In this document: positions 1 through 7,652 of the stretch, piece by piece
Position numbering within the stretch: position 1 is the first letter of the stretch
Layout of the letters: each line of letters begins with the position of its first letter
Source: Chitinophagaceae bacterium
GTDB lineage: Bacteria; Bacteroidota; Bacteroidia; Chitinophagales; Chitinophagaceae
Length of the DNA: 64,000 bases
NCBI GenBank assembly: GCA_016720775.1
Contig: JADKJX010000001.1
Coordinates: 1-64,000 of the forward strand
Direction: 5' to 3'
Notes under the pieces: model-generated
Databases searched by the model: none
Told to the model about the DNA's origin: nothing
Seen by the model: only the letters and a program-made list of their open reading frames with translations
Translations under genes and position numbers: made by a program

Positions 1-66
1 TGCCTGAGAGCAGCGGCTTCTTTTTTGGAGAAGCAAAAAGAACAAGAAATAAAAAAAGCACAAACT

Positions 67-1008
67 TCACTCCACCTCCTGCCCGAAAAAAACAGGCTGG
101 CGCACATAATATTTTACCCGGCGGTTGTGCGAAATGGCCGGGACCCATTTGGGAGATTTTTTCATTACCCGTAATGCTTCTTCATCAAACAACGGGTTGA
201 ATGGTATATCCACGTAGGTATCCGTAACATTGCCTTCTTCATCTATAGTAGCATTAATTACCACGGTAATAACATCGGTATTCACCAGTTTAACCCCGGC
301 CGGAAATTCAAGTTTATTTTCCATGAAGGATCTCCATTTCTTATTTCCACCTTTAAAATCTGCTTCCCGGTCCCTGTTGGTTGTATCGGTTAAGGCTATG
401 CCTTCTTCATTATAATATATACGGCTTACCAGTTTGCCTTGCCGGTAATCTTCCAGCGCCGCCGGTTTTCCGTTCTTATGAAAATACTTCCAGCGGCCTT
501 CCTGCTCTCCTTCATAAGAACGGCCTGCAGAAGAAGGTACTCCATTATCGAACCAGTAAACATGTACGGCCGTGCCATCCGGGTTATACACCGACGAATC
601 GGCGATATACCCGTTGCTGTGCCATTTGAATATGTAAGCGGGGTATCCCGAATTGTAAAAAACGGAGTCCTGCATCATCCCATTAAAATACCAGGAGAGC
701 CACAAACCATCTTTTTTCCCCTTTACATATTGCCCGATCGATGACATTTTTCCGTTGGCATAAAAATACAGGAACCAGCCATTCCGTACTTTGGTCAGAC
801 TGTCTTCATACAAACCTCTCATCTGCAGTTTTTTTGTGGCCAGGAAAAAATCCTTCCGCAGCCAACCGCTGTCTGTTTTTTCTGCAAGCGAAATAAATCT
901 CGCCTTCGATGCATCACAGGGTTTCCATTGCCAGTCGTAATACTGTTTGCTTTGTGCAGCAACATTACATGCAGCAAAAATGAATACAGATAGAAATACC
1001 CTTTTCAT
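67..1008 (-). CDS. Secreted MORN-repeat protein with TonB-type C-terminal domain
   Basis: 313 residues. The first ~19 residues are a Sec signal peptide ending near VAAQ. Residues ~70-205 carry degenerate MORN-like repeats, seen as recurring aromatic-NG motifs (FYANGKM, WYFNGMM, WHSNGYI, FHKNGKP). Residues ~225-310 resemble the TonB C-terminal fold, with VVINATIDEEGNV followed by EEALRVMKKSPKWVPA. The architecture is common in Bacteroidota. Such proteins are periplasmic or outer-membrane associated, and MORN-type repeats are usually thought to bind proteins or lipids. There is no N-terminal membrane anchor like that of true TonB, so it probably does not energise outer-membrane receptors. It sits alone, with no operon partner visible before the window edge. 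Family assignment is good; its specific role is unknown. Confidence 0.8.
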   Translation of the reverse strand: MKRVFLSVFIFAACNVAAQSKQYYDWQWKPCDASKARFISLAEKTDSGWLRKDFFLATKKLQMRGLYEDSLTKVRNGWFLYFYANGKMSSIGQYVKGKKDGLWLSWYFNGMMQDSVFYNSGYPAYIFKWHSNGYIADSSVYNPDGTAVHVYWFDNGVPSSAGRSYEGEQEGRWKYFHKNGKPAALEDYRQGKLVSRIYYNEEGIALTDTTNRDREADFKGGNKKWRSFMENKLEFPAGVKLVNTDVITVVINATIDEEGNVTDTYVDIPFNPLFDEEALRVMKKSPKWVPAISHNRRVKYYVRQPVFFGQEVE

Positions 1009-1101
1009 GACGGCAAATTTAAATGAATCACAAAAGCAAAAAAGAAAAAATAATTTCAGCGAACATTGGCTTACAAAAAATTGGCTGATCCTTTTAGATA
1101 C

Positions 1102-1136
1102 AAAAAAAATTGGCTGATCGCTCAGCCAATTTTTTT
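1102..1136. terminator. Bidirectional rho-independent terminator
   Basis: An A-run, the stem TTGGCTGA, a short loop and TCAGCCAA followed by a T-run form a near-perfect hairpin that can terminate transcription in either direction. It lies downstream of the minus-strand histone-like gene. A partial copy of the left arm (AAAAAATTGGCTGATC) is at about 1075-1090, so the arm has been duplicated locally. Confidence 0.75.
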
Positions 1137-1209
1137 ACGCCTGCCTGTTACCTAATCTGTGGTTTGCCAGCAGGCCCTATTTACGCATATATATGGAGTT
1201 ATTATGAAT

Positions 1210-1899
1210 TTATTTATTCCACAATGGTTTTTTACCCGAAGGCTTTACTCTATTCTTTGGTTTGGAGGAAAACTGCAGGTTGCTGTGAGGAACCCCATTT
1301 GCCGTTGCCCTGTTAAATACATTCTTGTCGATTGTTTTAACCGGGTCTTCGGTTACAAGCGGCGCATCATTGGATCCGTTGCCGGGTATCATCATCCCGT
1401 TGCCTGCATCGAGGTTTGCTGCTTTACTCACCAGGTCTGCTGACTGTTCTTCAACCGGTGGTAATGATACTGCTGCAGGTATAGGTATTATTACAGGCTT
1501 TGGCCTTTTTACCAAAACCGTTTTCTTCTTAACTGCCGGTAAGGTTGGTTTGGCAGCCACTTTGGCTGCTGCAACTTTTTTAACCGGTAGTTTTTTTGCT
1601 GCTGCTTTCTTTACGGTTACTTTTTTTGAAACCGTTTTCTTTACTACCACCTTCTTGGCAACTGCTTTTTTGGGTGCTGCTTTTTTTACGGCAACCTTCT
1701 TAGATGCAGTTTTCTTTCCTTTGCGGGCTGCAGGTTTTGCAACCGCTTTCTTTGCTGGGCCCTTCTTTGCTGCTGCTTTCTTAGGGTTTGCTTTTTTTAC
1801 TGCCGCTTTCTTTCTTTTAGGAGATGTTGATTTTGCAACCGCTTTTTTTACTGATTTTTTGGGCGCTGCTTTTTTTGCTGGTTTAGATTTTTTTGCCAT
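1210..1899 (-). CDS. Lysine/alanine-rich histone H1-like protein
   Basis: 229 residues from the MAKKSKPAKK start. A longer upstream reading exists, but its leader has no matching low-complexity character. Residues ~1-150 are almost entirely K, A, P and V in tandem KKA/KKAVAKK/PAKKA units, like the C-terminal tails of histone H1 and AlgP/Hc1-type bacterial proteins. The last ~80 residues are ordinary sequence, including a proline-rich VIIPIPAAVSLPP segment and a basic end. Highly cationic tails of this kind bind DNA non-specifically and compact the nucleoid. Repeat-rich coding DNA of this type can vary in length between strains. It is a stand-alone gene followed by a strong terminator. DNA binding is inferred from composition alone. 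Confidence 0.75.
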   Translation of the reverse strand: MAKKSKPAKKAAPKKSVKKAVAKSTSPKRKKAAVKKANPKKAAAKKGPAKKAVAKPAARKGKKTASKKVAVKKAAPKKAVAKKVVVKKTVSKKVTVKKAAAKKLPVKKVAAAKVAAKPTLPAVKKKTVLVKRPKPVIIPIPAAVSLPPVEEQSADLVSKAANLDAGNGMMIPGNGSNDAPLVTEDPVKTIDKNVFNRATANGVPHSNLQFSSKPKNRVKPSGKKPLWNK

Positions 1900-2002
1900 G
1901 ATTTGATTTTTTAGAAATTGATTAGTGAAGAGCATTGTGGGGTTAGATCCCATGCCGCTAAAACTGTGCCAGTACCAAAGCATGACAACTGCAACAAAAA
2001 AC

Positions 2003-2032
2003 CCATCCGTCCGCCAGCTGGCGGACGGATGG
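2003..2032. repeat. 30-bp perfect palindrome (REP-like) with TCCGCCAGCTGGCGGA core
   Basis: Perfect inverted repeat: CCATCCGT arms flank CCGCCAGCTGGCGG. It lies between the histone-like gene and the 3' end of the acyl-CoA dehydrogenase, so its transcript could act as a processing or termination hairpin. A 16-bp version differing at one base occurs at 11548-11563, which makes this a dispersed palindromic repeat family. Confidence 0.75.
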
Positions 2033-2061
2033 ATGGGTCAAGAATTATTTGATTGAATTTC

Positions 2062-3855
2062 TTACCAGGGATATTTATTCTCTGCGATCAGTTTATCTGC
2101 AATTCTTCTCCGGGCATCTTTGCTGTTGAAAGGTTCGGTTTTTGTAAAACGCTTTAAGCCCAGCAGCATCATGCGCTGCTCATCCCCGCCTGCAAAGGCA
2201 TTGATGGCTTCCTTGCCTGCTTTATTCACTTTATCCACCGCATCATTCAGGTAACAGCGCATCATATCTATCTTTACCTGCACGGCTGCTTCGCCTTCCT
2301 TGTCCACCAGTTTGATGATCCGCAACAGTGTGCTTTCTGCTTCGTATGTTTCAATGGCCATGTCGGCAATGTTCATCAGTATCTCCTGCTCGTCCTGTAT
2401 CTTCATCATCAGTTTCTGCACCGCAGCACCTGCCACCATTAAAATGGCTTTCTTCATATTCACGATCGTCTTCTTTTCTTTTGCAAACGGTGTATCGTCG
2501 TCATTTCCAAATTCCGGAATGCTCATCAGCTCCTTTGAAACAGCCATGGCCGGGCCCATCAGGTCGAGCTTGCCTTTCATGGCACGCTTTAATATCATAT
2601 CCACCGTAAGCAGGCGGTTGATCTCGTTGGTGCCTTCGTAAATGCGGTTGATGCGGCTGTCGCGGTAACCCCGGCTGGCTGAATATTCGTCACTGAACCC
2701 GTTGCCCCCGTGCACCTGTACGCCTTCATCCACCGTATAATCCAGCACTTCGCTGCCATGCACTTTTAATATGGCGCACTCCACGGCAAATTCTTCTGCC
2801 GCACCAAGGAGGGCCTCGGCAAAGGTTTTACCTGCGGCAGCCAGTTCAATTTCTTTATCATCTATCCATTTACTGGTGCGGTATAAAGCACTTTCGCCGG
2901 CAAAAATGCGGATGGCCATTTCGGCCAGTTTATATTTAATGGCGCCAAAATTGGCGATGGCTGTTTTAAACTGTTCTCTTGTTTTAGCGTACACGATCGT
3001 ATCACTTAACGACATTTTTGCCCCACCCAGCGCAGCGGCACATAATTTTAAACGGCCTATGTTTAAGATATTAAAAGCGATGATGTGGCCCTTGCCAATT
3101 TCGCCCAGAAGATTTTCAACAGGTACTTTACAATCCTGGAAATATAATTGAACCGTTGATGATCCCTTGATCCCCATCTTGTGTTCTTCGGGTCCCTGGG
3201 TAAATCCTTCCATGCCGCGTTCAATGATGAAGGCGCTGAATTTATCGCCGTCTATTTTTGCAAACACGGTGTATACATCGGCAAAACCTCCGTTGGTGAT
3301 CCAGCATTTTTGTCCGTTGAGTATGTAATTTTTTCCGTCGGCAGAAAGTACGGCTGTTGTTTTTGCACCGAGGGCATCGCTGCCGCTGTTGGGTTCGGTC
3401 AATCCGTATGCCCCCTTCCATTCGCCGCTGGCAAGTTTGGGAATGTATTTTTTCTTTTGGGCTTCGGTACCAAAGTATAAAATGGGCAAAGTACCGATGC
3501 CGGTATGTGCAGCAACAGCAACGCTGAAAGAGTAACCACCACCAAGGCCTTCATTAACGATGGTGGAAGTAATAAAATCCTTTCCCAATCCGCCCAGGTC
3601 TTCCGGAACAGAAGTACCCAACAAACCCTGCTCTCCTGCTTTCACCATCAGCGATGGCATCAGGCCTGCTTCCATTTTATCAATGCGGTCAACGATGGGC
3701 AGCACTTCCGTGTTCAGGAACTGTAAGCACATTTCCTTCACCATCTGTTGCTCCTCGTTGAAATCTTCGGGAATGTAGGTTTCAAATGCGTTGCTTTCTT
3801 TGATCAGCCATTCGCCGCCTTTTAAGGACGTTGTAACAGGAGTAGTAGTACTCAT
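2062..3855 (-). CDS. Acyl-CoA dehydrogenase (long form)
   Basis: 597 residues, longer than the ~380 of short-chain enzymes. The dehydrogenase core occupies ~30-430, followed by an extra ~170-residue helical domain, as in very-long-chain/ACAD9-type enzymes. Visible motifs are the FAD/substrate stretch GAYGLTEPNSGSD, the WITNGG motif and YEGTNEINR, which carries the usual catalytic glutamate. It should catalyse the first FAD-dependent step of fatty-acid beta-oxidation in the cytoplasm, passing electrons to ETF. The nearest gene upstream on the same strand is a MarR regulator 131 bp away, separated by a heptanucleotide tandem repeat, so co-transcription is possible. The chain-length specificity cannot be read from the sequence. 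Confidence 0.93.
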   Translation of the reverse strand: MSTTTPVTTSLKGGEWLIKESNAFETYIPEDFNEEQQMVKEMCLQFLNTEVLPIVDRIDKMEAGLMPSLMVKAGEQGLLGTSVPEDLGGLGKDFITSTIVNEGLGGGYSFSVAVAAHTGIGTLPILYFGTEAQKKKYIPKLASGEWKGAYGLTEPNSGSDALGAKTTAVLSADGKNYILNGQKCWITNGGFADVYTVFAKIDGDKFSAFIIERGMEGFTQGPEEHKMGIKGSSTVQLYFQDCKVPVENLLGEIGKGHIIAFNILNIGRLKLCAAALGGAKMSLSDTIVYAKTREQFKTAIANFGAIKYKLAEMAIRIFAGESALYRTSKWIDDKEIELAAAGKTFAEALLGAAEEFAVECAILKVHGSEVLDYTVDEGVQVHGGNGFSDEYSASRGYRDSRINRIYEGTNEINRLLTVDMILKRAMKGKLDLMGPAMAVSKELMSIPEFGNDDDTPFAKEKKTIVNMKKAILMVAGAAVQKLMMKIQDEQEILMNIADMAIETYEAESTLLRIIKLVDKEGEAAVQVKIDMMRCYLNDAVDKVNKAGKEAINAFAGGDEQRMMLLGLKRFTKTEPFNSKDARRRIADKLIAENKYPW

Positions 3856-3886
3856 AAAAATTTATTTTAAGAATTTAGAAATCATT

Positions 3887-3921
3887 GTTTGAGGTTTGAG
3901 GTTTGAGGTTTGAGGTTTGAG
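3887..3921. repeat. Heptanucleotide tandem repeat, five GTTTGAG units
   Basis: Five perfect copies of GTTTGAG, then a degenerate sixth (GTTTTTG). The repeat is in the leader region of the acyl-CoA dehydrogenase gene and downstream of marR. Copy number in such arrays can change by slipped-strand mispairing. No open reading frame of note crosses it. Confidence 0.9.
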
Positions 3922-3986
3922 GTTTTTGGTTAAGAGCATATAATTCGCAGACTCTTCATAACCATAAACTTCAAACCACAAACTTG

Positions 3987-4427
3987 CTATTTCAAATTAT
4001 CGTACACCATCTGCAACACCTCTTTCGCAATTTCTATCTGCCCGTTGGTCACTCCCTGCAATGCTTCGTTTAACGTAATGTTTGCAATTTCCATGCAGCG
4101 CTCTTCCAGTTCTTTTCCAACAGGTGATAAAACAATTAAATTCTTCCGGCGGTCTTCCTTTGATGCATTCCGCTTTACCAGTTTTAATTTTTCCAGGTTA
4201 TCAACCAGCCGGGTAATGCTTGGTTTATCCCTGAATGTTGCATCGCATAATTGTTGCTGGCTCATGCCATCTACCTTCCATAAGTGATACAGTACACTCC
4301 ACTGCTCGATCGTGATTTCAATATTGGCCTGCTTGAAATTCTTCTGCAGCCGCCTTCCAATTGCCGTGCTGGCCTTGCCCGTTATAAAACTGTATAATTC
4401 GCCTTTCTTAAATTGGTTGTTTGACAT
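3987..4427 (-). CDS. MarR-family transcriptional regulator
   Basis: 146 residues from MSNNQFKKGE. This start is preferred over an upstream ATG because an 18-bp palindrome, the likely operator, lies directly upstream of it. The winged-helix domain spans ~30-110: IEQWSVLYHLWKVDGMSQQQL leads into the recognition helix around DKPSITRLVDNLEKL, and the wing contains KEDRRKNLIVLSP, the family signature with DxR. It acts as a dimer on DNA and typically loses affinity when it binds small phenolics, lipids or oxidants. Neighbouring candidates for control are its own promoter, the downstream acyl-CoA dehydrogenase and the divergent glycosyltransferase. The ligand is unknown. Confidence 0.9.
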   Translation of the reverse strand: MSNNQFKKGELYSFITGKASTAIGRRLQKNFKQANIEITIEQWSVLYHLWKVDGMSQQQLCDATFRDKPSITRLVDNLEKLKLVKRNASKEDRRKNLIVLSPVGKELEERCMEIANITLNEALQGVTNGQIEIAKEVLQMVYDNLK

Positions 4428-4428
4428 A

Positions 4429-4446
4429 TAGTTGTTTATGCAACTA
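4429..4446. promoter_or_regulatory. Probable MarR operator (TAGTTG-n6-CAACTA)
   Basis: Perfect 6-bp arms, TAGTTG and CAACTA, separated by TTTATG. The palindrome begins one base upstream of the marR start codon. Inverted repeats of this size and sequence type, centred on TTG...CAA, are typical MarR sites, so autoregulation is likely. Binding is inferred, not shown. Confidence 0.6.
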
Positions 4447-4525
4447 AACAAAGATAATCATTCATTTGAAATTTTAAAATTTATTTTTGTGTTACCGGCA
4501 TGGCTTTCAGGCAGCATCTGGAGTT

Positions 4526-4547
4526 TATCCTGAGCGGAGCCGAAGGA
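4526..4547 (+). repeat. Dispersed 22-bp repeat (TATCCTGAGCG.AGCCGAAGGA), intergenic copy
   Basis: This copy lies between marR and the glycosyltransferase gene. A second copy, differing at one base, is inside the glycosyltransferase coding sequence at 4685-4706. Related CCTGAGC...GAAGG repeats are, from memory, common across Chitinophagaceae genomes. Confidence 0.7.
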
Positions 4548-4583
4548 TCACTCACATGTACCGCAAATCTTTACTGAGCCTTT

Positions 4584-5789
4584 ATGACAGCGGTTTTAAC
4601 CATCTTCTTTTTATTGTTCTTCAGCTATACGGCACTCATTCTTTATTACCGGAGAAGCTGGCGGCAGATACCCAACTTCAAACTTATCCTGAGCGAAGCC
4701 GAAGGACAAACCACAAACCGAAAACCACAAACCAGCATTTCCGTCATCATCCCTGCCCGTAACGAAGAAAAAAATATTGCAGCCTGCCTGGATTCGGTTT
4801 GCAATCAATCCTATCCAACGGATTTGCATGAAATATTGGTTGTGGATGATCATTCAACCGACAGCACGGCATCGATCATAAATAACTACCGCACAAAAAA
4901 TGTAAAACTCATTTCCTTAAAAGATTTTGTGCCGGATGGGGAATTGAATTCTTATAAAAAGAAAGCGATCGAGATTGCCATACAAAGATCAACGGGAAAA
5001 TTAATTGTTACAACCGATGCGGATTGCGTTGTTCCGAAAAACTGGTTGCAGACCATTGCTGCATTCTATGATGCGTATCAGCCGGAATTTATTGCAGCGC
5101 CGGTTTCTATCAACTGCGGAAACAGGTTCATCGAGATCTTCCAGGCGCTCGACTTCATGACCCTGCAGGGCATTACCGGTGCATCGGTATATAAAAAGAT
5201 ACACAGCATGTGCAATGGCGCCAACCTGGCCTATACCAAAAAAGCATTTGAAGAAGTGGGCGGATTCAGCGGCATTGATAATATTGCCAGCGGTGATGAT
5301 ATGCTGCTGATGCATAAAATATACAAACGATATCCCGAAAAAGTGATGTTCTTAAGATCGGAAGAAGTGATCGTTCAGACAGTGCCGGTAAAAACGCTCG
5401 GGCAGTTCTTTAACCAACGCATCCGCTGGGCCAGCAAGGCAAACAGGTATGATGATAACCGGATCTTTTGGGTATTGCTGCTGGTGTACCTGGTAAACGT
5501 GATGCTTTTGGCTCTACCGGTAATTGCAGTATTTGACAATATTCATCTCGCCTTAGGCGGGACAATGCTTAATATTCAATGTTCGATTATGTGGGTATGG
5601 CTGGTATTGCTTCTTTTAAAAACAATTACCGAATTGATCTTCCTTTATCCCGTTGCAAAATTCTTTGATAAGAGACGGTTACTGTGGATGTTTCCATTAA
5701 TGCAACCGGCCCATATTCTTTATACCGTTATTGCCGGTTGGCTGGGCACTTTTGGCAATTATAGCTGGAAAGAAAGAAGCGTAAAATAA
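4584..5789 (+). CDS. GT2-family membrane glycosyltransferase
   Basis: 401 residues. One N-terminal membrane segment (~3-22) is followed by a GT-A domain (~50-285): SVIIPARNEEKN at its start, VVDDHS, TTDADC (the DXD-type metal site) and QRIRWASK, the QxxRW acceptor motif of processive-type GT2 enzymes. The C-terminal ~110 residues contain two to four membrane helices. It should transfer a sugar from a nucleotide donor to a lipid or polysaccharide acceptor at the inner face of the cytoplasmic membrane. Residues ~35-42 (LSEAEG) are encoded by a dispersed 22-bp repeat at 4685-4706, which lengthens the linker between the anchor and the catalytic domain. The DppC-like permease follows 24 bp downstream. 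The donor and acceptor are unknown. Confidence 0.88.
   Translation: MTAVLTIFFLLFFSYTALILYYRRSWRQIPNFKLILSEAEGQTTNRKPQTSISVIIPARNEEKNIAACLDSVCNQSYPTDLHEILVVDDHSTDSTASIINNYRTKNVKLISLKDFVPDGELNSYKKKAIEIAIQRSTGKLIVTTDADCVVPKNWLQTIAAFYDAYQPEFIAAPVSINCGNRFIEIFQALDFMTLQGITGASVYKKIHSMCNGANLAYTKKAFEEVGGFSGIDNIASGDDMLLMHKIYKRYPEKVMFLRSEEVIVQTVPVKTLGQFFNQRIRWASKANRYDDNRIFWVLLLVYLVNVMLLALPVIAVFDNIHLALGGTMLNIQCSIMWVWLVLLLLKTITELIFLYPVAKFFDKRRLLWMFPLMQPAHILYTVIAGWLGTFGNYSWKERSVK
4685..4706 (+). repeat. Dispersed 22-bp repeat copy inside the glycosyltransferase gene
   Basis: 21 of 22 bases match the copy at 4526-4547. It is translated as LSEAEG between the N-terminal helix and the GT-A domain. The frame is preserved, so a mobile or copied repeat appears to have become coding sequence. 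Confidence 0.75.
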
Positions 5790-5813
5790 CCTGCTGAATT
5801 TGTAATTTACACT

Positions 5814-6917
5814 ATGGCAGGAAACCGTTTTTCATTCAGGGCCGAAACCTGGAAGCGCCTTAAAAAAAACAAGGGCGCTTTGTTTGGCCTGCTCATTATT
5901 ATTCTTGCCGTATTCATATCACTATTCGGTTATGTCATTGCCCCGGATAATTCTCCCAATGCCGATCTGCAAACGGTGGAGATACAGGCAAAGAAGCCGG
6001 GATATACCCAGCAGTTTTTAAAAATAAACGAACGAAAATATTGGGCCGGATCCTGGCTTGAGCATATTTTAAGCGGCAAAAAAAATCATTTCAGATTAAT
6101 CCCGATCAAAGGATACCACATTAGTGGTGACAGTCTGCTGGTAAATAAATTCATTGATGACGATACCTCAGTTGTTCTGTATTACTCTATTAATGCCTTA
6201 ACCTTCAATAACCCCGGGGCTATTGAGCAAAATATCATTACAAAAAAATACTGGCTGGGTACCGACAAATTCGGACGTGATATTTTAAGTCGATTGATCA
6301 TCGGTACCAGGGTCAGTCTGGCTGTTGGATTGATCGCTGTGCTCATCTCACTAACCCTGGGAATAATTTTAGGCGCACTCGCCGGCTATTATCGTGGTTG
6401 GGTTGATGAGCTGATCATGTGGCTGGTGAATGTTACCTGGAGCATCCCCACTTTACTTTTGGTATTTGCCATCACCATGGCCATGGGCAAAGGTTTCTGG
6501 CAGATATTCATTGCAGTTGGATTAACGATGTGGGTGAGTGTGGCCCGCCTGATACGTGGACAGGTAATGGCCATTAAAGAAATGGAATACGTACAGGCTG
6601 CAAGGGCATTGGGTTTAAAGAACAGCCACATCATACTTCGACATATTTTACCTAACATACTCGGACCTGTGATGGTGATCGCCGCAGGAAATTTTGCAAC
6701 CGCAATAATTGTAGAAGCAGGCCTGAGTTTTTTAGGGATCGGTATTCAGCCGCCGCAACCAAGCTGGGGACTGATGATAAAGGAGAATTATAATTTCATC
6801 ATCACACATAACCCGATGCTGGCACTGATACCCGGTTTTGCCATCATGTTATTGGTGCTCGCTTTTAATTTATTGGGGAATGGATTGAGAGATGCGGTGG
6901 ATGTGAAGGAAACGTAA
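5814..6917 (+). CDS. ABC transporter permease, DppC/OppC family
   Basis: 367 residues, ~70 longer than typical DppC. A first membrane helix (~22-44) is followed by an ~95-residue extracytoplasmic insertion. The conserved HWLGTDxxGRD-type motif appears here as YWLGTDKFGRDILSRLI, and then come five further helices. The EAA loop that contacts the ATPase is visible as EYVQAARALGLKNSHIILRHILPN, and SFLGIGIQPPQPSWG is the usual C-terminal signature. It would form half of an inner-membrane channel for peptides or similar solutes. No DppB, ATPase or binding protein is adjacent, so its partners must be encoded elsewhere. The substrate is unknown. Confidence 0.9.
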   Translation: MAGNRFSFRAETWKRLKKNKGALFGLLIIILAVFISLFGYVIAPDNSPNADLQTVEIQAKKPGYTQQFLKINERKYWAGSWLEHILSGKKNHFRLIPIKGYHISGDSLLVNKFIDDDTSVVLYYSINALTFNNPGAIEQNIITKKYWLGTDKFGRDILSRLIIGTRVSLAVGLIAVLISLTLGIILGALAGYYRGWVDELIMWLVNVTWSIPTLLLVFAITMAMGKGFWQIFIAVGLTMWVSVARLIRGQVMAIKEMEYVQAARALGLKNSHIILRHILPNILGPVMVIAAGNFATAIIVEAGLSFLGIGIQPPQPSWGLMIKENYNFIITHNPMLALIPGFAIMLLVLAFNLLGNGLRDAVDVKET

Positions 6918-7022
6918 AAACGATACTGCATCCTGGATTCTGGCAACTCCCTGAAGTTTTGAAAAGCTTTTCAATAATTGAGCTGTATCCGGTATCCAGG
7001 ATCAAGTATCCAGCATCCGGTT
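6918..7022. other. Convergent intergenic spacer with short repeats
   Basis: This 105-bp spacer between the permease and the Lrp gene contains repeated TATCCGG/TATCCAG/GGATCA words (for example TATCCGGTATCCAGG) and the palindrome GAAAAGCTTTTC at about 6961-6972. I see no gene. One of the inverted repeats may serve as a convergent terminator. Confidence 0.4.
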
Positions 7023-7496
7023 TTACACAGCCGGCGCCACCTGCACATTCCGGTTAAATCCTTCTTCAAGGGAAATAAATGTTTCGGTACGCTCAATGCC
7101 TTTTATCTTCTGCAGTTCATCATGTAATACCGAACGAAGCTGGGTAATATCCTTACAAACAATTTCTATGAACATGCTGTAATTACCCGTGATGTAATTG
7201 AGCCGGACGATCTCGGGAATATTCATCAGGTCTTTTGCAACTGCATCGTATAAAGAACTTTTCTCCAGGTAAATACCCACAAAGGCAGTAATATCATATC
7301 CCAACTGTCTCAGGTCTACATTAAGTCTTGTACCTTTAACAATGCCGGATTCCTGTAATTTTTTTATGCGAACATGAATGGTACCACCACTTACAAACAG
7401 TTTTTTGCCCAGCTCGGCATAGGAGATCTCTGCTGTTTCCATCATTTCATGAATGATCTGGAGATCCAATTTGTCAAGATTTAATTTAGCAGCCAT
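7023..7496 (-). CDS. Lrp/AsnC-family transcriptional regulator
   Basis: 157 residues, the usual length. An N-terminal winged helix-turn-helix (~8-62) reads LDLQIIHEMMETAEISYAEL, then the recognition helix VSGGTIHVRIKKLQESGI. A C-terminal RAM/AsnC ligand-binding domain (~70-150) includes the typical NYITGNYSMFIEIVCKD strand. Such proteins sense amino acids or other small molecules and form dimers to octamers on DNA. Two identical CAAATATTTG palindromes upstream of the start are candidate autoregulatory sites. The ligand and targets cannot be deduced. Confidence 0.92.
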   Translation of the reverse strand: MAAKLNLDKLDLQIIHEMMETAEISYAELGKKLFVSGGTIHVRIKKLQESGIVKGTRLNVDLRQLGYDITAFVGIYLEKSSLYDAVAKDLMNIPEIVRLNYITGNYSMFIEIVCKDITQLRSVLHDELQKIKGIERTETFISLEEGFNRNVQVAPAV

Positions 7497-7534
7497 TTCG
7501 TTTTTGGTTTTTTAAGTTTTTTTAAACTAATAAG

Positions 7535-7572
7535 CAAATATTTGAATTATTTCTATAATTTCCAAATATTTG
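7535..7572. promoter_or_regulatory. Twin CAAATATTTG palindromes upstream of lrp
   Basis: Two perfect 10-bp palindromes, at 7535-7544 and 7563-7572, lie 28 bp apart centre to centre in an AT-rich segment beginning 38 bp upstream of the lrp-type gene. Paired, nearly phased AT-rich palindromes suit Lrp/AsnC oligomers. They also lie upstream of the tRNA-like gene at 7653. Function is inferred. Confidence 0.5.
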
Positions 7573-7604
7573 ATAAATTATTTTAAACGTATTGGATATT
7601 ACCA

Positions 7605-7612
7605 TAGATTTG
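7605..7612 (+). promoter_or_regulatory. Possible -7 promoter element (TAGATTTG) for the tRNA-like gene
   Basis: TAGATTTG matches the Bacteroidota -7 consensus TAnnTTTG and lies 40 bp upstream of the tRNA-like gene. The -33 element is not convincing, only a T-run near 7581. The palindrome at 7622-7639 would fall in the leader. Confidence 0.35.
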
Positions 7613-7621
7613 TGTCATCAA

Positions 7622-7639
7622 TCCGGATAGCTATCGGGA
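7622..7639. repeat. Palindromic repeat related to TCCCGATAGCTATCGGGA
   Basis: This 18-bp copy differs at one base from the perfect palindrome at 59203-59220 inside the allantoinase gene. It lies 13 bp upstream of the tRNA-like gene. Confidence 0.65.
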
Positions 7640-7652
7640 AGTTCTTAAAAAT

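Noticed and set aside
1325..1906. Long plus-strand open frame rich in A and F opposite the lysine-rich gene
   Set aside because: It is the antisense shadow of the KKA repeats (reverse complement of Lys/Ala codons) and has no independent features.
3887..3921. CRISPR-like array
   Set aside because: Units are 7 bp and contiguous with no spacers, so it is a simple tandem repeat.
4487..4762. Small plus-strand open frame containing two PERSRR peptides
   Set aside because: Both peptides come from the 22-bp dispersed repeats in another frame; it overlaps the real glycosyltransferase start.
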